Assembly: GCA_020796225.1 (NCBI GenBank)
Contig: CM036755.1
Location: 11,019,994-11,083,993 of the forward strand
DNA: 64,000 bases
Direction: 5' to 3'
DNA from: Arion vulgaris
Lineage: Eukaryota; Mollusca; Gastropoda; Stylommatophora; Arionidae
Each line of letters starts with the position of its first letter. Within the stretch, counting starts at the first letter, position 1. Below the pieces are notes generated by a model. The model searched no databases. It worked only from the letters and a program-made list of their open reading frames with translations, and was not told the DNA's origin. This document shows, one piece after another, positions 9,591 through 20,103 of the stretch. Made by a program: the position numbers and the translations under genes.

Positions 9591-9784
9591 GACGCTCACG
9601 ACATAACATATATATATACAATCAGACAATGAATCTATAAAGTTTAGTTCGAGTTTTTCCCAGTTGCATCAAGTTCAAACGACGGGGATGGGTGAACTTT
9701 GATGACCTACGAAAGGAACTAACAGAGCTGGCATTATTCTACAGTATAACTCAGAAGATGTGAATGATGAAGATGATGAGATTG

Positions 9785-10340
9785 ATGCTGTTTATCTGTC
9801 TGATTGTTTATCTGTCTGATTGTTTATCTGTCTGATTGTTTATCTGTCTAATTGTTTATCTGTCTGATTGTTTATCTGTCTGATTGTTTATCTGTCTCGT
9901 TGTTTATCTGTCTGATTGTTTATCTGTCCGATTGTTTATCTGTCTCGTTGTTTATCTGTCTCGTTGTTTATCTGTCTGATTGTTTATCTGTCTGATTGTT
10001 TATCTGTCTCGTTGTTTATCTGTCTGATTGTTTATCTGTCTGATTGTTTATCTGTCTGATTGTTTATCTGTCTGATTGTTTATCTGTCTCGTTGTTTATC
10101 TGTTTTAATATTTATCTATCTTACCGTTTATCTGTTTTACTGTTTATCTGTCTCGTTGTTTATCTGTTTTACTGTTTATCTGTTTTACTGTTTATCTGTC
10201 TCGTTGTTTATCTGTTTTACTGTTTATCTGTCTCGTTGTTTATCTGTTTTACTGTTTATCTGTTTTATTGTTTATCTGTTTTACTGTTTATCTGTCCCGC
10301 TGTTTATCTGTCTTGCTGTTTATATGTCCCGCTGTTTGTC
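9785..10340. repeat. 16-bp minisatellite, about 35 copies
   Basis: The unit is TTGTTTATCTGTCTGA with frequent CTCG, TTTTAC and CCCGC variants, grading from uniform (left) to diverse (right). Because 16 is not a multiple of 3, open frames rotate through the same protein-like pattern in two frames. They are not genes. Confidence 0.95.
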
Positions 10341-10588
10341 TTTCTACTCACATATATTATGTATCTGTACGAATGTCTGCCTGTATGTTCCCTCGCCCTA
10401 CAACATAAATCAAGCATAGACGATCGTACATGTACATAAATGTTTCCCTCTTTCTCTGTCTCGTTTCAGACAGACTTTGTGTATACTAGATTTGTTTACA
10501 TCAAGTTGGTTATCTCTCATTGATACGGTAAGAAATATGTTCTTTTTGCATCTCTATGTCATTTGTAGTATTATGTAATGCTTTGTAC

Positions 10589-10751
10589 CAGTGGCAGCTC
10601 GTCATTAAGGGCCAGTGGGGCCGGACCCCACAAAAATAATGTATAACGTGTATTTATTCATTTATACATTAAAATATAGCAACTCAAAACCATGATTAAT
10701 CCGGAAAAAATGTCTGGCCCCACCAATAAAAATGATCACGAGCCGCCACTG
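10589..10751. mobile_element. hAT-1 MITE (163 bp)
   Basis: The ends CAGTGGCAGCTCGTCATT and the complement of GATCACGAGCCGCCACTG form imperfect terminal inverted repeats. The flanks CTTTGTAC (10581-10588) and CTTTGTTC (10752-10759) match at 7 of 8 bases, as expected for an old hAT 8-bp duplication. A second copy at 23241-23660 has a perfect 8-bp duplication. Confidence 0.85.
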
Positions 10752-10800
10752 CTTTGTTCTGTTTTATCCCAAACAATTGCAACTTTCACCTGCTGTAAGT

Positions 10801-10872
10801 TAAGGCGTAGTCATGGCTTATAATTTGACAACCGTGGCTGATTTTTGCGTAAATGATTGCTTTCCTTATCTT
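10801..10872 (-). mobile_element. SINE-5-like 3' fragment
   Basis: The minus strand carries TTACGCAAAAATCAGCCACG and GCCATGACTACGCCTTA, matching 24120-24195. Confidence 0.55.
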
Positions 10873-10924
10873 CAGTGTTCTCGCAATTCAGCATATTTAG
10901 CAGTCTTTCTTTATAGCAGTATTT

Positions 10925-11115
10925 ATCTATCGATCTATTTGCCTGTCAATCTGTCTCTCTATTTATCTGTCTCTCTATTTATCTGGCAATCAGTCTCTCT
11001 ATTTATCTGTCAATCTGTCTCTCTATTTATCTGTCAATCTGTCTCTCTATTTATCTGTCAATCTGTCTCTCTATTTATCTGTCAATCTGTCTCTCTATTT
11101 ATCTGTCAATATATC
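10925..11115. repeat. 24-bp minisatellite, about 7 copies
   Basis: The unit is TTTATCTGTCAATCTGTCTC plus TCTA. It is divisible by three, which keeps a frame open; it is not coding. Confidence 0.92.
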
Positions 11116-11171
11116 TTGTCACTCTCAACTAAGCTTATCGAACTTAACCGTCTAGTTTCTTCACTCTATGT

Positions 11172-11322
11172 AGGACTGGTTCCCCACGGGTGACTAGTTC
11201 TCTGTAAGTGCGGGTTCAACTCCGTGAACTGGCAGAAAAGCTACAGGTTCCCCAGATTTACGGTGTTCATGGCACCGAGCCGAAGAGCTTTCAGCTCAAG
11301 TGCTTCTGGATCGGAAAAAAAT
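11172..11322 (+). mobile_element. SINE-2, 5'-truncated
   Basis: The body has GTGCGGGTTCAACTCCGTGA, CAGATTTACGGTGTTCATGG and CTCAAGTGCTTCTGGATCGG, ending in an A run. Confidence 0.75.
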
Positions 11323-11436
11323 ATTCACGGACTAACACCCTTGTGTCCCAATTTCGCTGCCTTATGCACTCCAGCATTCAATAATTAACCCTTCCACAAA
11401 TTTAACAATTAATTTCTCGTACAAATTTAACAATAA

Positions 11437-11600
11437 TTTCCCCATCTTCTAAATTACACCGGGGACCCTAGTGCTACTACGGAGTTCGTGCACTGCAGCT
11501 GAGATCTTCCTGTGTAAGAAAGAGATCGGAGCACACATGGTTACTCACAGAAGTGCACTGATGATGGTCAAATCAATCAATCAATCACATGCAACAATCC
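11437..11600 (+). mobile_element. SINE-4, 3' part
   Basis: The copy begins at CATCTTCTAAATTACACCGG, passes GCACTGCAGCTGAGATCTTC and ends in a CAATCAATCAATC tail. Confidence 0.78.
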
Positions 11601-11636
11601 ATCATTTCTTGTCCACATGTTAGAACACTCCATCGT

Positions 11637-12532
11637 TTGTACAAGTTTAACAGTTGCTCCGATGTACAATTTTAACAGTTGCTCCCATGTACAAGTTTAA
11701 CAGTTGCTCAGATGTACAAGTTTAACAGTTGCTCCGATGTACAAGTTTAACAGTTGCTCCGATGTACAAGTTTAACAGTTGCTCAGATGTACAAGTTTAA
11801 CAGTTGCTCCGATGTACAAGTTTAACAGTTGCTCCGATGTACAAGTTTAACAGTTGCTCCCATGTACAAGTTTAACAGTTGCTCCGATGTACAAGTTTAA
11901 CAGTTGCTCCGATGTACAATTTTAACAGTTGCTCCCATGTACAAGTTTAACAGTTGCTCAGATGTACAAGTTTAACAGTTGCTCAGATGTACAAGTTTAA
12001 CAGTTGCTCCGATGTACAAGTTTAACAGTTGCTCCGATGTACAAGTTTAACAGTTGCTCCGATGTACAAGTTTAACAGTTGCTCAGATGTACAAGTTTAA
12101 CAGTTGCTCTGATGTACAAGTTTAACAGTTGTTCAGATGTACAAGTTTAACAGTTGCTCAGATGTACAAGTTTAACAGTTGATCAGATGTACAAGTTTAA
12201 CAGTTGCTCCGATGTACAAGTTTAACAGTTGCTCAGATGTACAAGTTTAACAGTTGCTCCGATGTACAAGTTTAACAGTTGCTCCGATGTACAAGTTTAA
12301 CAGTTGCTCAGATGTACAAGTTTAACAGTTGCTCCGATGTACAAGTTTAACAGTTGCTCAGATGTACAAGTTTAACAGTTGCTCCGATGTACAAGTTTAA
12401 CAGTTGCTCAGATGTACAAGTTTAACAGTTGCTCCGATGTACAAGTTTAACAGTTGCTCAGATGTACAAGTTTAACAGTTGCTCAGATGTACAAGTTTAA
12501 CAGTTGCTCAGGTGTACAAGTTTAACAGTTGC
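11637..12532. repeat. 25-bp minisatellite, about 36 copies
   Basis: The unit is CAGTTGCTCCGATGTACAAG plus TTTAA. Most variation is at two positions (TCCG, TCAG or CCCA), and variant types are interspersed in blocks, which suggests duplication of multi-unit segments. Confidence 0.97.
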
Positions 12533-12625
12533 TAGTTCTACAAGTGGAAATAAAACAGCTGTTTAGCTACACATTATCAGAAGTTTACAGTACTAGGTCG
12601 CGTTGACACTTTAAGTCGCTTCCGT

Positions 12626-12824
12626 GCCCGTCTGCCCAGCGTGTTCGTAGCGCGTTGGACTACGGGTGACTATCCCTCTGTGTGTGCGGGTTCAATTCCG
12701 CGGGATGGCAGAAAAAGCCACAGATTCCCCAGATTTACGGTGTTCGTGGCACCGAACCGAAGGGTTACGATGTCCATGGCACCGAGCCAAAGAGCTGAAA
12801 AGCTCAAGTGCTTCTGGATCAAAA
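12626..12824 (+). mobile_element. SINE-2, full length, with target-site duplication
   Basis: The 199-bp element lies between exact AAGTCGCTTCCGT copies (12613-12625 and 12825-12837). The head GCCCGTCTGCCCAGCGTGTT with GCGGGTTCAATTCCGCGGG is tRNA-like; the tail is GCTTCTGGATCAAAAA. Confidence 0.9.
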
Positions 12825-12886
12825 AAGTCGCTTCCGTTCAGCACACTACACGCAAGCGTAGCAGTAGTTAATGCAACAATCTAGAT

Positions 12887-12985
12887 CAGCGGTCCTTAAC
12901 CTGTTGCCCAAGTACCCAGTGGGGGATGGGGTAAAGTCCTTTCAGGAGTCCGCAAATATTTCAATAAATGTTATGAACTTTTCTT
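12887..12985 (+). mobile_element. hAT-like left end
   Basis: CAGCGGTCCTTAACCTGTTG followed by GGGGTAAAGTCC resembles the left terminus of a hAT non-autonomous element. I see no matching right end. Confidence 0.45.
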
Positions 12986-13023
12986 TCTATTCTTCTTCTT
13001 CTTCTCTTCCACCATTTACTTCT

Positions 13024-13260
13024 TTATAGAAGTGTTGAGGGGAAACGTAATGATCTTGTGTGTGCTTGTTTGCACTTTGTAAGCTGATATCCATTTTCAT
13101 ATGGTTGTTCTTGATGCCGCGCTCCATCTTTTGCATAGTCTTCCTCTTTCTTTGTAGGCATTATATATTTTATGTGTGGCTCTCTGTGGTAGGCGATTTC
13201 TTTTCTATTTAAAATAAAAAATTGAACATACAACAAAATATAAAGACAGAAGCAATAAGA

Positions 13261-13292
<32 letters not shown>

Positions 13293-13355
13293 CTGTCACC
13301 ACTATTAAAACATCGAAGCATTAACATGGCAGTCAAACGACAGCTGATAAACTGC
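13024..13355. other. Unassigned interval with a GATT microsatellite
   Basis: A pure GATT run lies at 13264-13292. The rest matches no family seen here. Confidence 0.5.
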
Positions 13356-14128
13356 ATATTTATTCCAACTCTCTGCTATCAGTGCCAAACATGGCCCTGA
13401 CTAAGACACAAGAAAGAAAGATTACAACGTGAAATGAGATGTCTACGAAAAGCTGTCAACTTTACAAGGAGAGATAGAGTGAGAAACGAGAATATTAGAA
13501 GCATCGTTGGGGGACTGCCTAGAGTAGTTGATAGTAGCTCGGCCTGCTAGCTGTGAGACGCCTCATAGCTCGGGTTCGAACCTACTGTCCGGCATTTGTT
13601 CGAGTCCCTGGTCTTACTCAGGACGATAACGTGAGTACCTCTGAAGTCGGAGAAAATCTGCCTGTATGGCGAGGGAATACTAATTACGAGTACATTGAGC
13701 ACACGGCTGCCAGTGTAAAGTAATTTACAATGTCACGCTGCTGCCATTGTAAGAAATTGGAAAAACGGATTTTTACGCAAAAATCAGTTTCAGAGATGAA
13801 ACTTCGTCTGAGTTGAAAGCGGACGAAAGAAAAAAAAAGAGAAGCATTGTTGGTACTATACCATGCATACAGTACATCGAGAAGCAAAGAATCAAGTGGT
13901 TCGGCCATCTAATGAGAATGGAACCACATTTACTACCATTACGTGCCTACAATAATCGACACGCAGGGCGCAGAGCACGAGCAGGCCAAGAACACGATGG
14001 ATAGATAACATCTCAGAGTCCCTGCGAAAGCATGGACTGACAAGGTCAAGCGCAACACACCTGGCACAATATAGAAACGAACTCTCCCCACGACGCTTCA
14101 CGGCAAATGTGGTTAAGATAAGATAAGA
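13355..14128 (+). mobile_element. LINE-d RT C-terminal fragment, split by SINE-5
   Basis: The first piece (13355-13510) reads IPTLCYQCQTWP, a stop, then QREMRCLRKAVNFTRRDRVR and NENIRSIVG. After the SINE-5, the second piece (13840-14128) resumes with RSIVGTIPCIQYIEKQRIKW and FGHLMRMEPHLLPLRAYNN. The continuous logic across the insertion shows one LINE. Internal stops make it inactive. Confidence 0.85.
13511..13839 (+). mobile_element. SINE-5, full length, nested
   Basis: The 329-bp copy is about 95% like that at 1273-1609. It lies between AGAAGCATCGTTGG (13497-13510) and AGAAGCATTGTTGG (13840-13853), a 14-bp duplication with one mismatch inside LINE-d coding sequence. Confidence 0.88.
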
Positions 14129-14232
14129 TTGATTGATTGATAAGATCATCATCATTGCACTTCGATAACCATGTGTGCTCCAACCTCTTTCTTGCACAGA
14201 AAGATCTCAGCGACAGTGCACAAACTCCGTGT
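14129..14232 (-). mobile_element. SINE-4, 3' part
   Basis: The GATTGATTGATT tail and the reverse of the SINE-4 3' end (TCATTGCACTTCGATAACCA, then AAGATCTCAGC) are present. The piece abuts the LINE-d end. Confidence 0.7.
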
Positions 14233-14494
14233 TTTTTTTTTTTTTTTGGGGGTTAGAAGTACTGGGGTCAGAATGATAGAAGTAAGAATGGGGTCAGTGC
14301 AAGATGGCGGTCAAAGCAAAAAGGCGTCCCGAGCAGGATAGAAATGAATACCGTGGGATGCCTAGACGTTGGCGTGACAGGAGATATGCTTCTAAGGCTA
14401 ACACGTCCCCACCCCATGAGGGGGATCTGGTTACATCCTTGTGCTAAGTTATGGGTCGACATGATCTCCACCGCTGTCATATCAAGTATACTGG

Positions 14495-14735
14495 AGATAT
14501 GCTTTATCTGTCTCTCTGCCTATCCTTCTGTTTGTCTGTTTTTCTGTATGTCTGTTCGTCCGTCTTTCTGTATGTCTGTCCGTCCGTCTATCTCTGTCTA
14601 TCTGTCCGTTTGTTTGTCCCTCCGTCTGTTCGTCCGTCCGTCTGTCTATATGTATGTCTGTCCATTCATCCGTCCGTCTGTTTGTCCGTCCGTTTGTTCG
14701 TCCGTCCGTCTGTATGCATGTCTGTATCATCGTTA
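14495..14735. repeat. TCTG/TCCG tetranucleotide-type array
   Basis: A compound run of TCTG, TCCG and TCTA tetramers. Protein-like open frames in several phases arise from the repeat only. Confidence 0.92.
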
Positions 14736-14751
14736 CGTTCACAAAATAAAT

Positions 14752-14965
14752 GAGACTGCAGTAAAACTATTTGATTGGCAAAATACGTAATCACAAAGTA
14801 CTGTAGTTTTACAAATTACAAAAACAATGACAAAATACAGCAACGTTTCGACCAACAAGGCCTTTATCAAGCAAACGAGCAACAGGGGTGACAAATTTTA
14901 AAAAACAAATGAACGACCAAATACAAACGTTTCTAATGAAAATCTGGGAATAAAAACGAATAACG
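14752..14965 (+). mobile_element. FB-1 copy
   Basis: The copy runs GACTGCAGTAAAACTATTTG, CAAAGTACTGTAGTTTTACA, CAACGTTTCGACCAACAAGG and CCTTTATCAAGCAAACGAGC. It is the reverse counterpart of 56107-56318, including a shared extension to GAAAATCTGGGAAT. Confidence 0.75.
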
Positions 14966-15055
14966 AAATAAATGTAACACACAAAAACACACATAAAAAC
15001 TAAAAAAATAGAACGGAAGAGAAACAATGAAAAATCTAGTAAATATATAACTTGA

Positions 15056-15630
15056 ATACATGCAACATATACCCATATAGATTACAAGGCTTGGGAAGAG
15101 AAAGTACTAATAAACATAGGAATGTAATACATGCAACATATACCCATATAGATTACAAGGCTTGGGAAGAGAAAGTACTAATAAACATAGGAATGTAATA
15201 CATACAACATATACCCATATAGATTACAAGGCTTGGGAAGAGAAAGTACTAATAAACATAAGAATGTAATACATGCAACATATACCCATATAGATTACAA
15301 GGCTTGGGAAGAGAAAGTACTAATAAACATAAGAATGTAATACATGCAACATATACCCATATAGATTACAAGGCTTGGGAAGAGAAAGTACTAATAAACA
15401 TAAGAATGTAATATATGCAACATATACCCATATAGATTACAAGGCTTGGGAAGAGAAAGTACTAATAAACATAAGAATGTAATACATGCAACATATACCC
15501 ATATAGATTACAAGGCTTGGGAAGAGAAAGTACTAATAAACATAAGAATGTAATACATGCAACATATACCCATATAGATTACAAGGCTTGGGAAGAGAAA
15601 GTACTAATAAACATAAGAATGTAATACATT
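15056..15630. repeat. 71-bp tandem array, 8 copies
   Basis: The unit includes GCTTGGGAAGAGAAAGTACT and ATACATGCAACATATACCCA. Copies differ at only a few positions (ATAGG or ATAAG; ACATGC, ACATAC or ATATGC). Confidence 0.96.
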
Positions 15631-15639
15631 GAGCCCACG

Positions 15640-15775
15640 AAACATGATAACATGAAAAAAACATCCTAACGCGAAGAGTTTCTAGGTGACTAGCCGCGCG
15701 ACCATTAAATTACTCAGCCTCATGCGCCCTACCACTGCCCTACACCGCCCTAAAAAATAGTATTACAAGCAGTAA
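15640..15775 (+). mobile_element. SINE-6, 3' part
   Basis: GGTGACTAGCCGCGCGACCA and TACACCGCCCTAAAAAATAG match the 3' half of the SINE-6 copies at 2803 and 60590. Confidence 0.6.
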
Positions 15776-15987
15776 AGATTTTAAAAATAAGCCTCCCCAA
15801 CAAAAATAAATAACAATATCAATGCGTCCGTACGTGGAAATATAAATATGGAATGAAATGGTTAATAGCTTGCAGTATTTTTTTTATGCATTCACTATTT
15901 TATAGCAGCAATATTCCAAGAATATTACTTTATTATATTACAAGTTCAAATTTCAAACCAAACATTTTTCATTTTATGTTTTTAAGC

Positions 15988-16041
15988 ATGGCAATTACGT
16001 TTTTTTTTCTTCCCTTATTCTTCCTGCTACATTCTTTCCCG
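15988..16041 (+). other. Possible signal-peptide first exon with splice donor
   Basis: From ATG at 15988 the frame reads MAITFFFLPLFFLLHSFP, a hydrophobic run typical of a signal peptide. It is followed directly by GTGAGT at 16042, a consensus 5' splice donor. The start context AAGCATGG is acceptable. Without splicing the frame ends at 16080 after 30 residues. The surrounding DNA is T-rich, where hydrophobic short frames arise by chance, so this is only a candidate. Confidence 0.15.
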
Positions 16042-16084
16042 GTGAGTGCAAATTCAAATATATACAGTCATAAATTTTAGAACA

Positions 16085-16516
16085 TAACCAAACGTCTCGT
16101 TCTTTTTTAATTTGTAAAAATCTTTTTTTTTTTATGATCCCGGACTAAGCCGGGTAAAATATTTTGCATTATAATACAAATGCGAGTCACCAGGTGCTAT
16201 ATACATATATTTAATTGTTATTTATTTCTTTAAATTAAACTTTTATTTGATTCCTTTATTATGCAAACACTGAGCATACAGCTCGAAGACACAGTTATAA
16301 CATTTGAGAAGTGCTGTTATAGAATAACTGACTCGAATTTTATGGACGCAGAATCAAATAAATGTTGTCTTGTGAGGGAAAAAAGAGTTAAAAATAAAGG
16401 GGGAAATAATTAAAAGACAATGAATGGAGACAGATCAAATAATTTGAACACATAAAGATTCATTGTGAAAACTTTAAATAATAAAGTTTTCCGTAGTCTT
16501 TTCAGACTTTATGGTA

Positions 16517-16520
<4 letters not shown>
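16085..16520. other. Unassigned AT-rich interval
   Basis: There is no family match and no coding signal, apart from the possibility that it is intronic to the candidate exon at 15988. Confidence 0.45.
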
Positions 16521-16555
<35 letters not shown>

Positions 16556-16815
16556 CACCGTCCAGACCGTTGTACCAGACTTACCCATAAATTCTATTCA
16601 TGTGCAAATCTGATTCTCTCTCTCTCACGATCACCGCCCAGACCAGTGTACCATATCTCCCCATAAATTCTATTCATGTGGAAATCTGATTCATGCAGCC
16701 TTAGCATTGGTGTGTTTTACGTCACAGCTTCAGCACCATTTGGAGCTCTGGTGCTTATCCTTCGGCGATGTGTCCGGTTTCGGCCAGCGTTTACTCGGTT
16801 CGCTCTCCGTTCTGT
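16521..16815 (+). repeat. CT microsatellite and dispersed repeat L, copy 2
   Basis: A long CT run (about 16521-16552) leads into the repeat-L segment. Its first part is duplicated (CGATCACCG...CCATAAATTCTATTCATGTG occurs twice), and the copy then passes GGCGATGTGTCCGGTTTCGG. Confidence 0.72.
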
Positions 16816-16856
16816 AGCCATCTAGTGTTTTTACGGTGTGGGGTAGCTAGCCCACG

Positions 16857-16956
16857 CCCAACCTCCTTAATCGACTCTTACGACATGCATGGCAGGTAAC
16901 AGTGGTTCTATCTTTACACCTCAATTTGGGCCTCGACAACCACTCGGGCGTTTTAT
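16857..16956 (-). mobile_element. GAA-B, 5' part
   Basis: CTTACGACATGCATGGCAGG, GTAACAGTGGTTC and CAACCACTCGGGCG match the head half of GAA-B in reverse. Confidence 0.7.
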
Positions 16957-16989
16957 GGTGGGACGTGTCTGTTAGTTCCTATTTCTAGA

Positions 16990-17500
16990 GCTCTCTGTGG
17001 CGTAGAGGTTAAGTTCTCGTGTCAAATGTCCCAGGTTCGCTCCCTCGCGGAGCCATCTGGATATTTTTCCAGAAACCTCTGATCTGATATGTAGGGGAGA
17101 TCAAGTTTCAAGTCCTTTCGGAAACGGACGATAAAACTTAGGTCCGTGTTCAATTTGAGCACGTAAAAGAACTTCTTTGCGTTCGTTCTTTACGACCAAT
17201 TTTAATCACTCTTTGTGATATGTTTGATCTTTGCCAAGAACGTGTGTACGTTGCACATTGGTTTGGTAGGCCCCTAAACGCATAGACTTCTACGCGTTTA
17301 GGACATGTGCATCGATTTCAGCCAAACCTCCTTAGTCGCCTCTTACGACATGCGTGGCAGGTAACAGTGATTCCATTCTTTACACCCCAAATTTGGGCCC
17401 CGGTAACCACTCGGACGGTAAAAGAACTATTGGCAGTTCAAAATCGAAGAACAGACTGGAAAGCCACTGCCCGGACAAAAATTAAGCGTGTGGGTCTCCA
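16990..17500 (+). mobile_element. SINE-4 5' part, split by GAA-B
   Basis: The head (CTCTGTGGCGTAGAGGTTAA, AGGTTCGCTCCCTCGCGGAG) runs to CACGTAAAAGAACT. It is interrupted by GAA-B and resumes with TATTGGCAGTTCAAAATCGA. The 3' third is absent. Confidence 0.8.
17174..17417 (-). mobile_element. GAA-B, full length, with target-site duplication
   Basis: The 244-bp copy is bounded by exact GTAAAAGAACT (17163-17173 and 17418-17428) inside SINE-4. The minus strand runs from the CGTCCGAGTGGTTACCGGGG head to an AAAGAACGAACGCAAAGA end; the GAA tail is reduced. Confidence 0.9.
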
Positions 17501-17734
17501 GAAAATGTTAGTGTTATAAAAAACATGGATTTTTCAAAGTGTTTAGTTGTATAAAGTACAACATCATACTATCGATTACACATCAAATTATGTTGTTTTG
17601 TTTGCGTATTAGCATTACAACATTAATCAGAAACGTTCAATTCTATACCTTTTTTCTTTTAAATTGCAAGTTTAAAATTGAGTTTTCTCAAAAACATTTT
17701 TGCCATTTTTTGTGTTGGAAATCCCTGAGTTTTA

Positions 17735-18734
17735 ACTAATACTAAAGCTAGATACATGAACTAATACTAAAGCTAGATACATGAACTAATACTAAAGCTA
17801 GATACATGAACTAATACTAAAGCTAGATACATGAACTAATACTAAAGCTAGATACATGAACTAATACTAAAGCTAGATACATGAACTAATACTAAAGCTA
17901 GATACATGAACTAATACTAAAGCTAGATACATGAACTAATACTAAAGCTAGATACATGAACTAATACTAAAGCTAGATACATGAACTAATACTAAAGCTA
18001 GATACATGAACTAATACTAAAGCTAGATACATGAACTAATACTAAAGCTAGATACATGAACTAATACTAAAGCTAGATACATGAACTAATACTAAAGCTA
18101 GATACATGAACTAATACTAAAGCTAGATACATGAACTAATACTAAAGCTAGATACATGAACTAATACTAAAGCTAGATACATGAACTAATACTAAAGCTA
18201 GATACATGAACTAATACTAAAGCTAGATACATGAACTAATACTAAAGCTAGATACATGAACTAATACTAAAGCTAGATACATGAACTAATACTAAAGCTA
18301 GATACATGAACTAATACTAAAGCTAGATACATGAACTAATACTAAAGCTAGATACATGAACTAATACTAAAGCTAGATACATGAACTAATACTAAAGCTA
18401 GATACATGAACTAATACTAAAGCTAGATACATGAACTAATACTAAAGCTAGATACATGAACTAATACTAAAGCTAGATACATGAACTAATACTAAAGCTA
18501 GATACATGAACTAATACTAAAGCTAGATACATGAACTAATACTAAAGCTAGATACATGAACTAATACTAAAGCTAGATACATGAACTAATACTAAAGCTA
18601 GATACATGAACTAATACTAAAGCTAGATACATGAACTAATACTAAAGCTAGATACATGAACTAATACTAAAGCTAGATACATGAACTAATACTAAAGCTA
18701 GATACATGAACTAATACTAAAGCTAGATACATGA
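17735..18734. repeat. 25-bp minisatellite, 40 identical copies
   Basis: The unit is AACTAATACTAAAGCTAGAT plus ACATG. I find no base difference among the roughly 40 copies over 1 kb, unlike every other long array in the window. It includes stop codons in all frames and carries no open frame. Confidence 0.97.
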
Positions 18735-19190
18735 CATTTGAGGAGAATATTCCCCATATCATTATGTAGCTACTGGTGTATTTTAAATTACATTTTTGTG
18801 AATATGTTTTAAAAAATTAATTTTCAATGTGAAATGATGACACATTTTGGGCGGTTTTTTGGCAAGCATAAGTTTAAAATATATTTCTTAAAATTTGACA
18901 GAAAATAAATGGATCAGTAGCTGTAAATATGCTTACAGTTTATGAATCATCCATTTATTTCTCAATATATTTGTTTTGTTAATTTTAATTTCAGGATTCT
19001 AATAACATGTACTTGTTTCAAGATGGCCGCTGTTGTCATGGCAACCATGCAACGTTTTATTTGTTTGAAACATTAAAATAGATCTACATTCATAGCTTCA
19101 CATGCTCATTATAAAATAATTGCTCTAACTTCATTAATAAAGAGAATTATTTATTTTGGAACCAAAAATATAAAAAGATTATGGAAAAAA
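18735..19190. other. Single-copy-looking interval with X-box-like and YY1-like motifs
   Basis: This AT-rich stretch matches nothing else in the window. It contains AAGATGGCCGC (19020-19030), similar to a YY1 site, and one base later the near-palindrome GTTGTCATGGCAAC (19032-19045), which fits the RFX X-box pattern. I see no downstream coding start in the following 47-bp array. Confidence 0.35.
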
Positions 19191-19194
19191 AAGT

Positions 19195-19665
19195 TTCACA
19201 GTTCCCCCAAACCTGGTCATCGACCCTGGATAGACACTTGAAACACAGTTCCCCCAAACCTGGTCATCGACCCTGGATAGACACTTGAAACATAGTTCCC
19301 CCAAACCTGGTCATCGACCCTGGATAGACACTTGAAACACAGTTTCCCCAAACCTGGTCATCGACCCTGGATAGACACTTGAAACACAGTTCTCCCAAAC
19401 CTGGTCATCGACCCTGGATAGACATTTGAAACACAGTTCCCCCAAACCTGGTCATCGACCCTGGATAGACACTTGAAACACAGTTCTCCCAAACCTGGTC
19501 ATCGACTCTGGATAGACACTTAAAACACAGTTTCCCCCAAACCTGGTCATCGACCCTGGATAGACACTTAAAACACAGTTTCCCCCAAACCTGGTCATCG
19601 ACCCTGGATAGACACTTGAAACACAGTTCCCCCAAACCTGGTCATCGACCCTGGATAGACACACA
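19195..19665. repeat. 47-48-bp minisatellite, about 10 copies
   Basis: The unit contains CCCCCAAACCTGGTCATCGA and CCCTGGATAGACACTTGAAA. One-base length changes switch the period between 47 and 48, so minus-strand open frames across it are artefacts. Confidence 0.95.
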
Positions 19666-19673
19666 CTGACATA

Positions 19674-19985
19674 TAATAATAATTCATCTCGTACCGTTAT
19701 ACGTTACATAGAGCCTGCAAGTAATTTCTCCATACCGCTCTATCCTGGGTAACTCACTAAATCTCCTCCATGGAACTGAGACCGATATTTCTTGTCTCTC
19801 TCAGCAAAGTTCGCTTCAGGGTCTCCTTAGGTCGACCTCTCTTTCTTGAACCCTTTGCATCCCACTTCAATGCCTGCTTTGATATTCGTTGATCATTTCT
19901 CCTCAAGGTGTGTCCAGCATATCTCCATCTTCTCTTTCTTATAACAGTTGTCACTAGTGGTTGACGAGACATGTCTCTGATTTCA
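19674..19985 (-). mobile_element. LINE-a, 5'-truncated RT C-terminal fragment
   Basis: The minus strand encodes SRQPLVTTVIRKRRWRYAGH, TLRRNDQRISKQALKWDAKG and SRKRGRPKETLKRTLLRE, then NIGLSSMEEI and a stop. The 3' end AACGGTACGAGATGAATTAT is the family tail. The plus-strand copy at 20104 lies 120 bp away, making an inverted pair. Confidence 0.92.
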
Positions 19986-20103
19986 ACACTGCATATGTCT
20001 CTCAGATTAGATTAGTCGTCAGACCATCATCCCTGCACATGAAACCAATTAGTCCATAAGTCCTCCGATCTCCTCCTCAGTATGTCGCTGTCAGTGTGTG
20101 GCA

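Noticed and set aside
11637..12532. CRISPR-like array
   Set aside because: Units are directly adjacent with no unique spacers, and the window is eukaryotic; it is a minisatellite.
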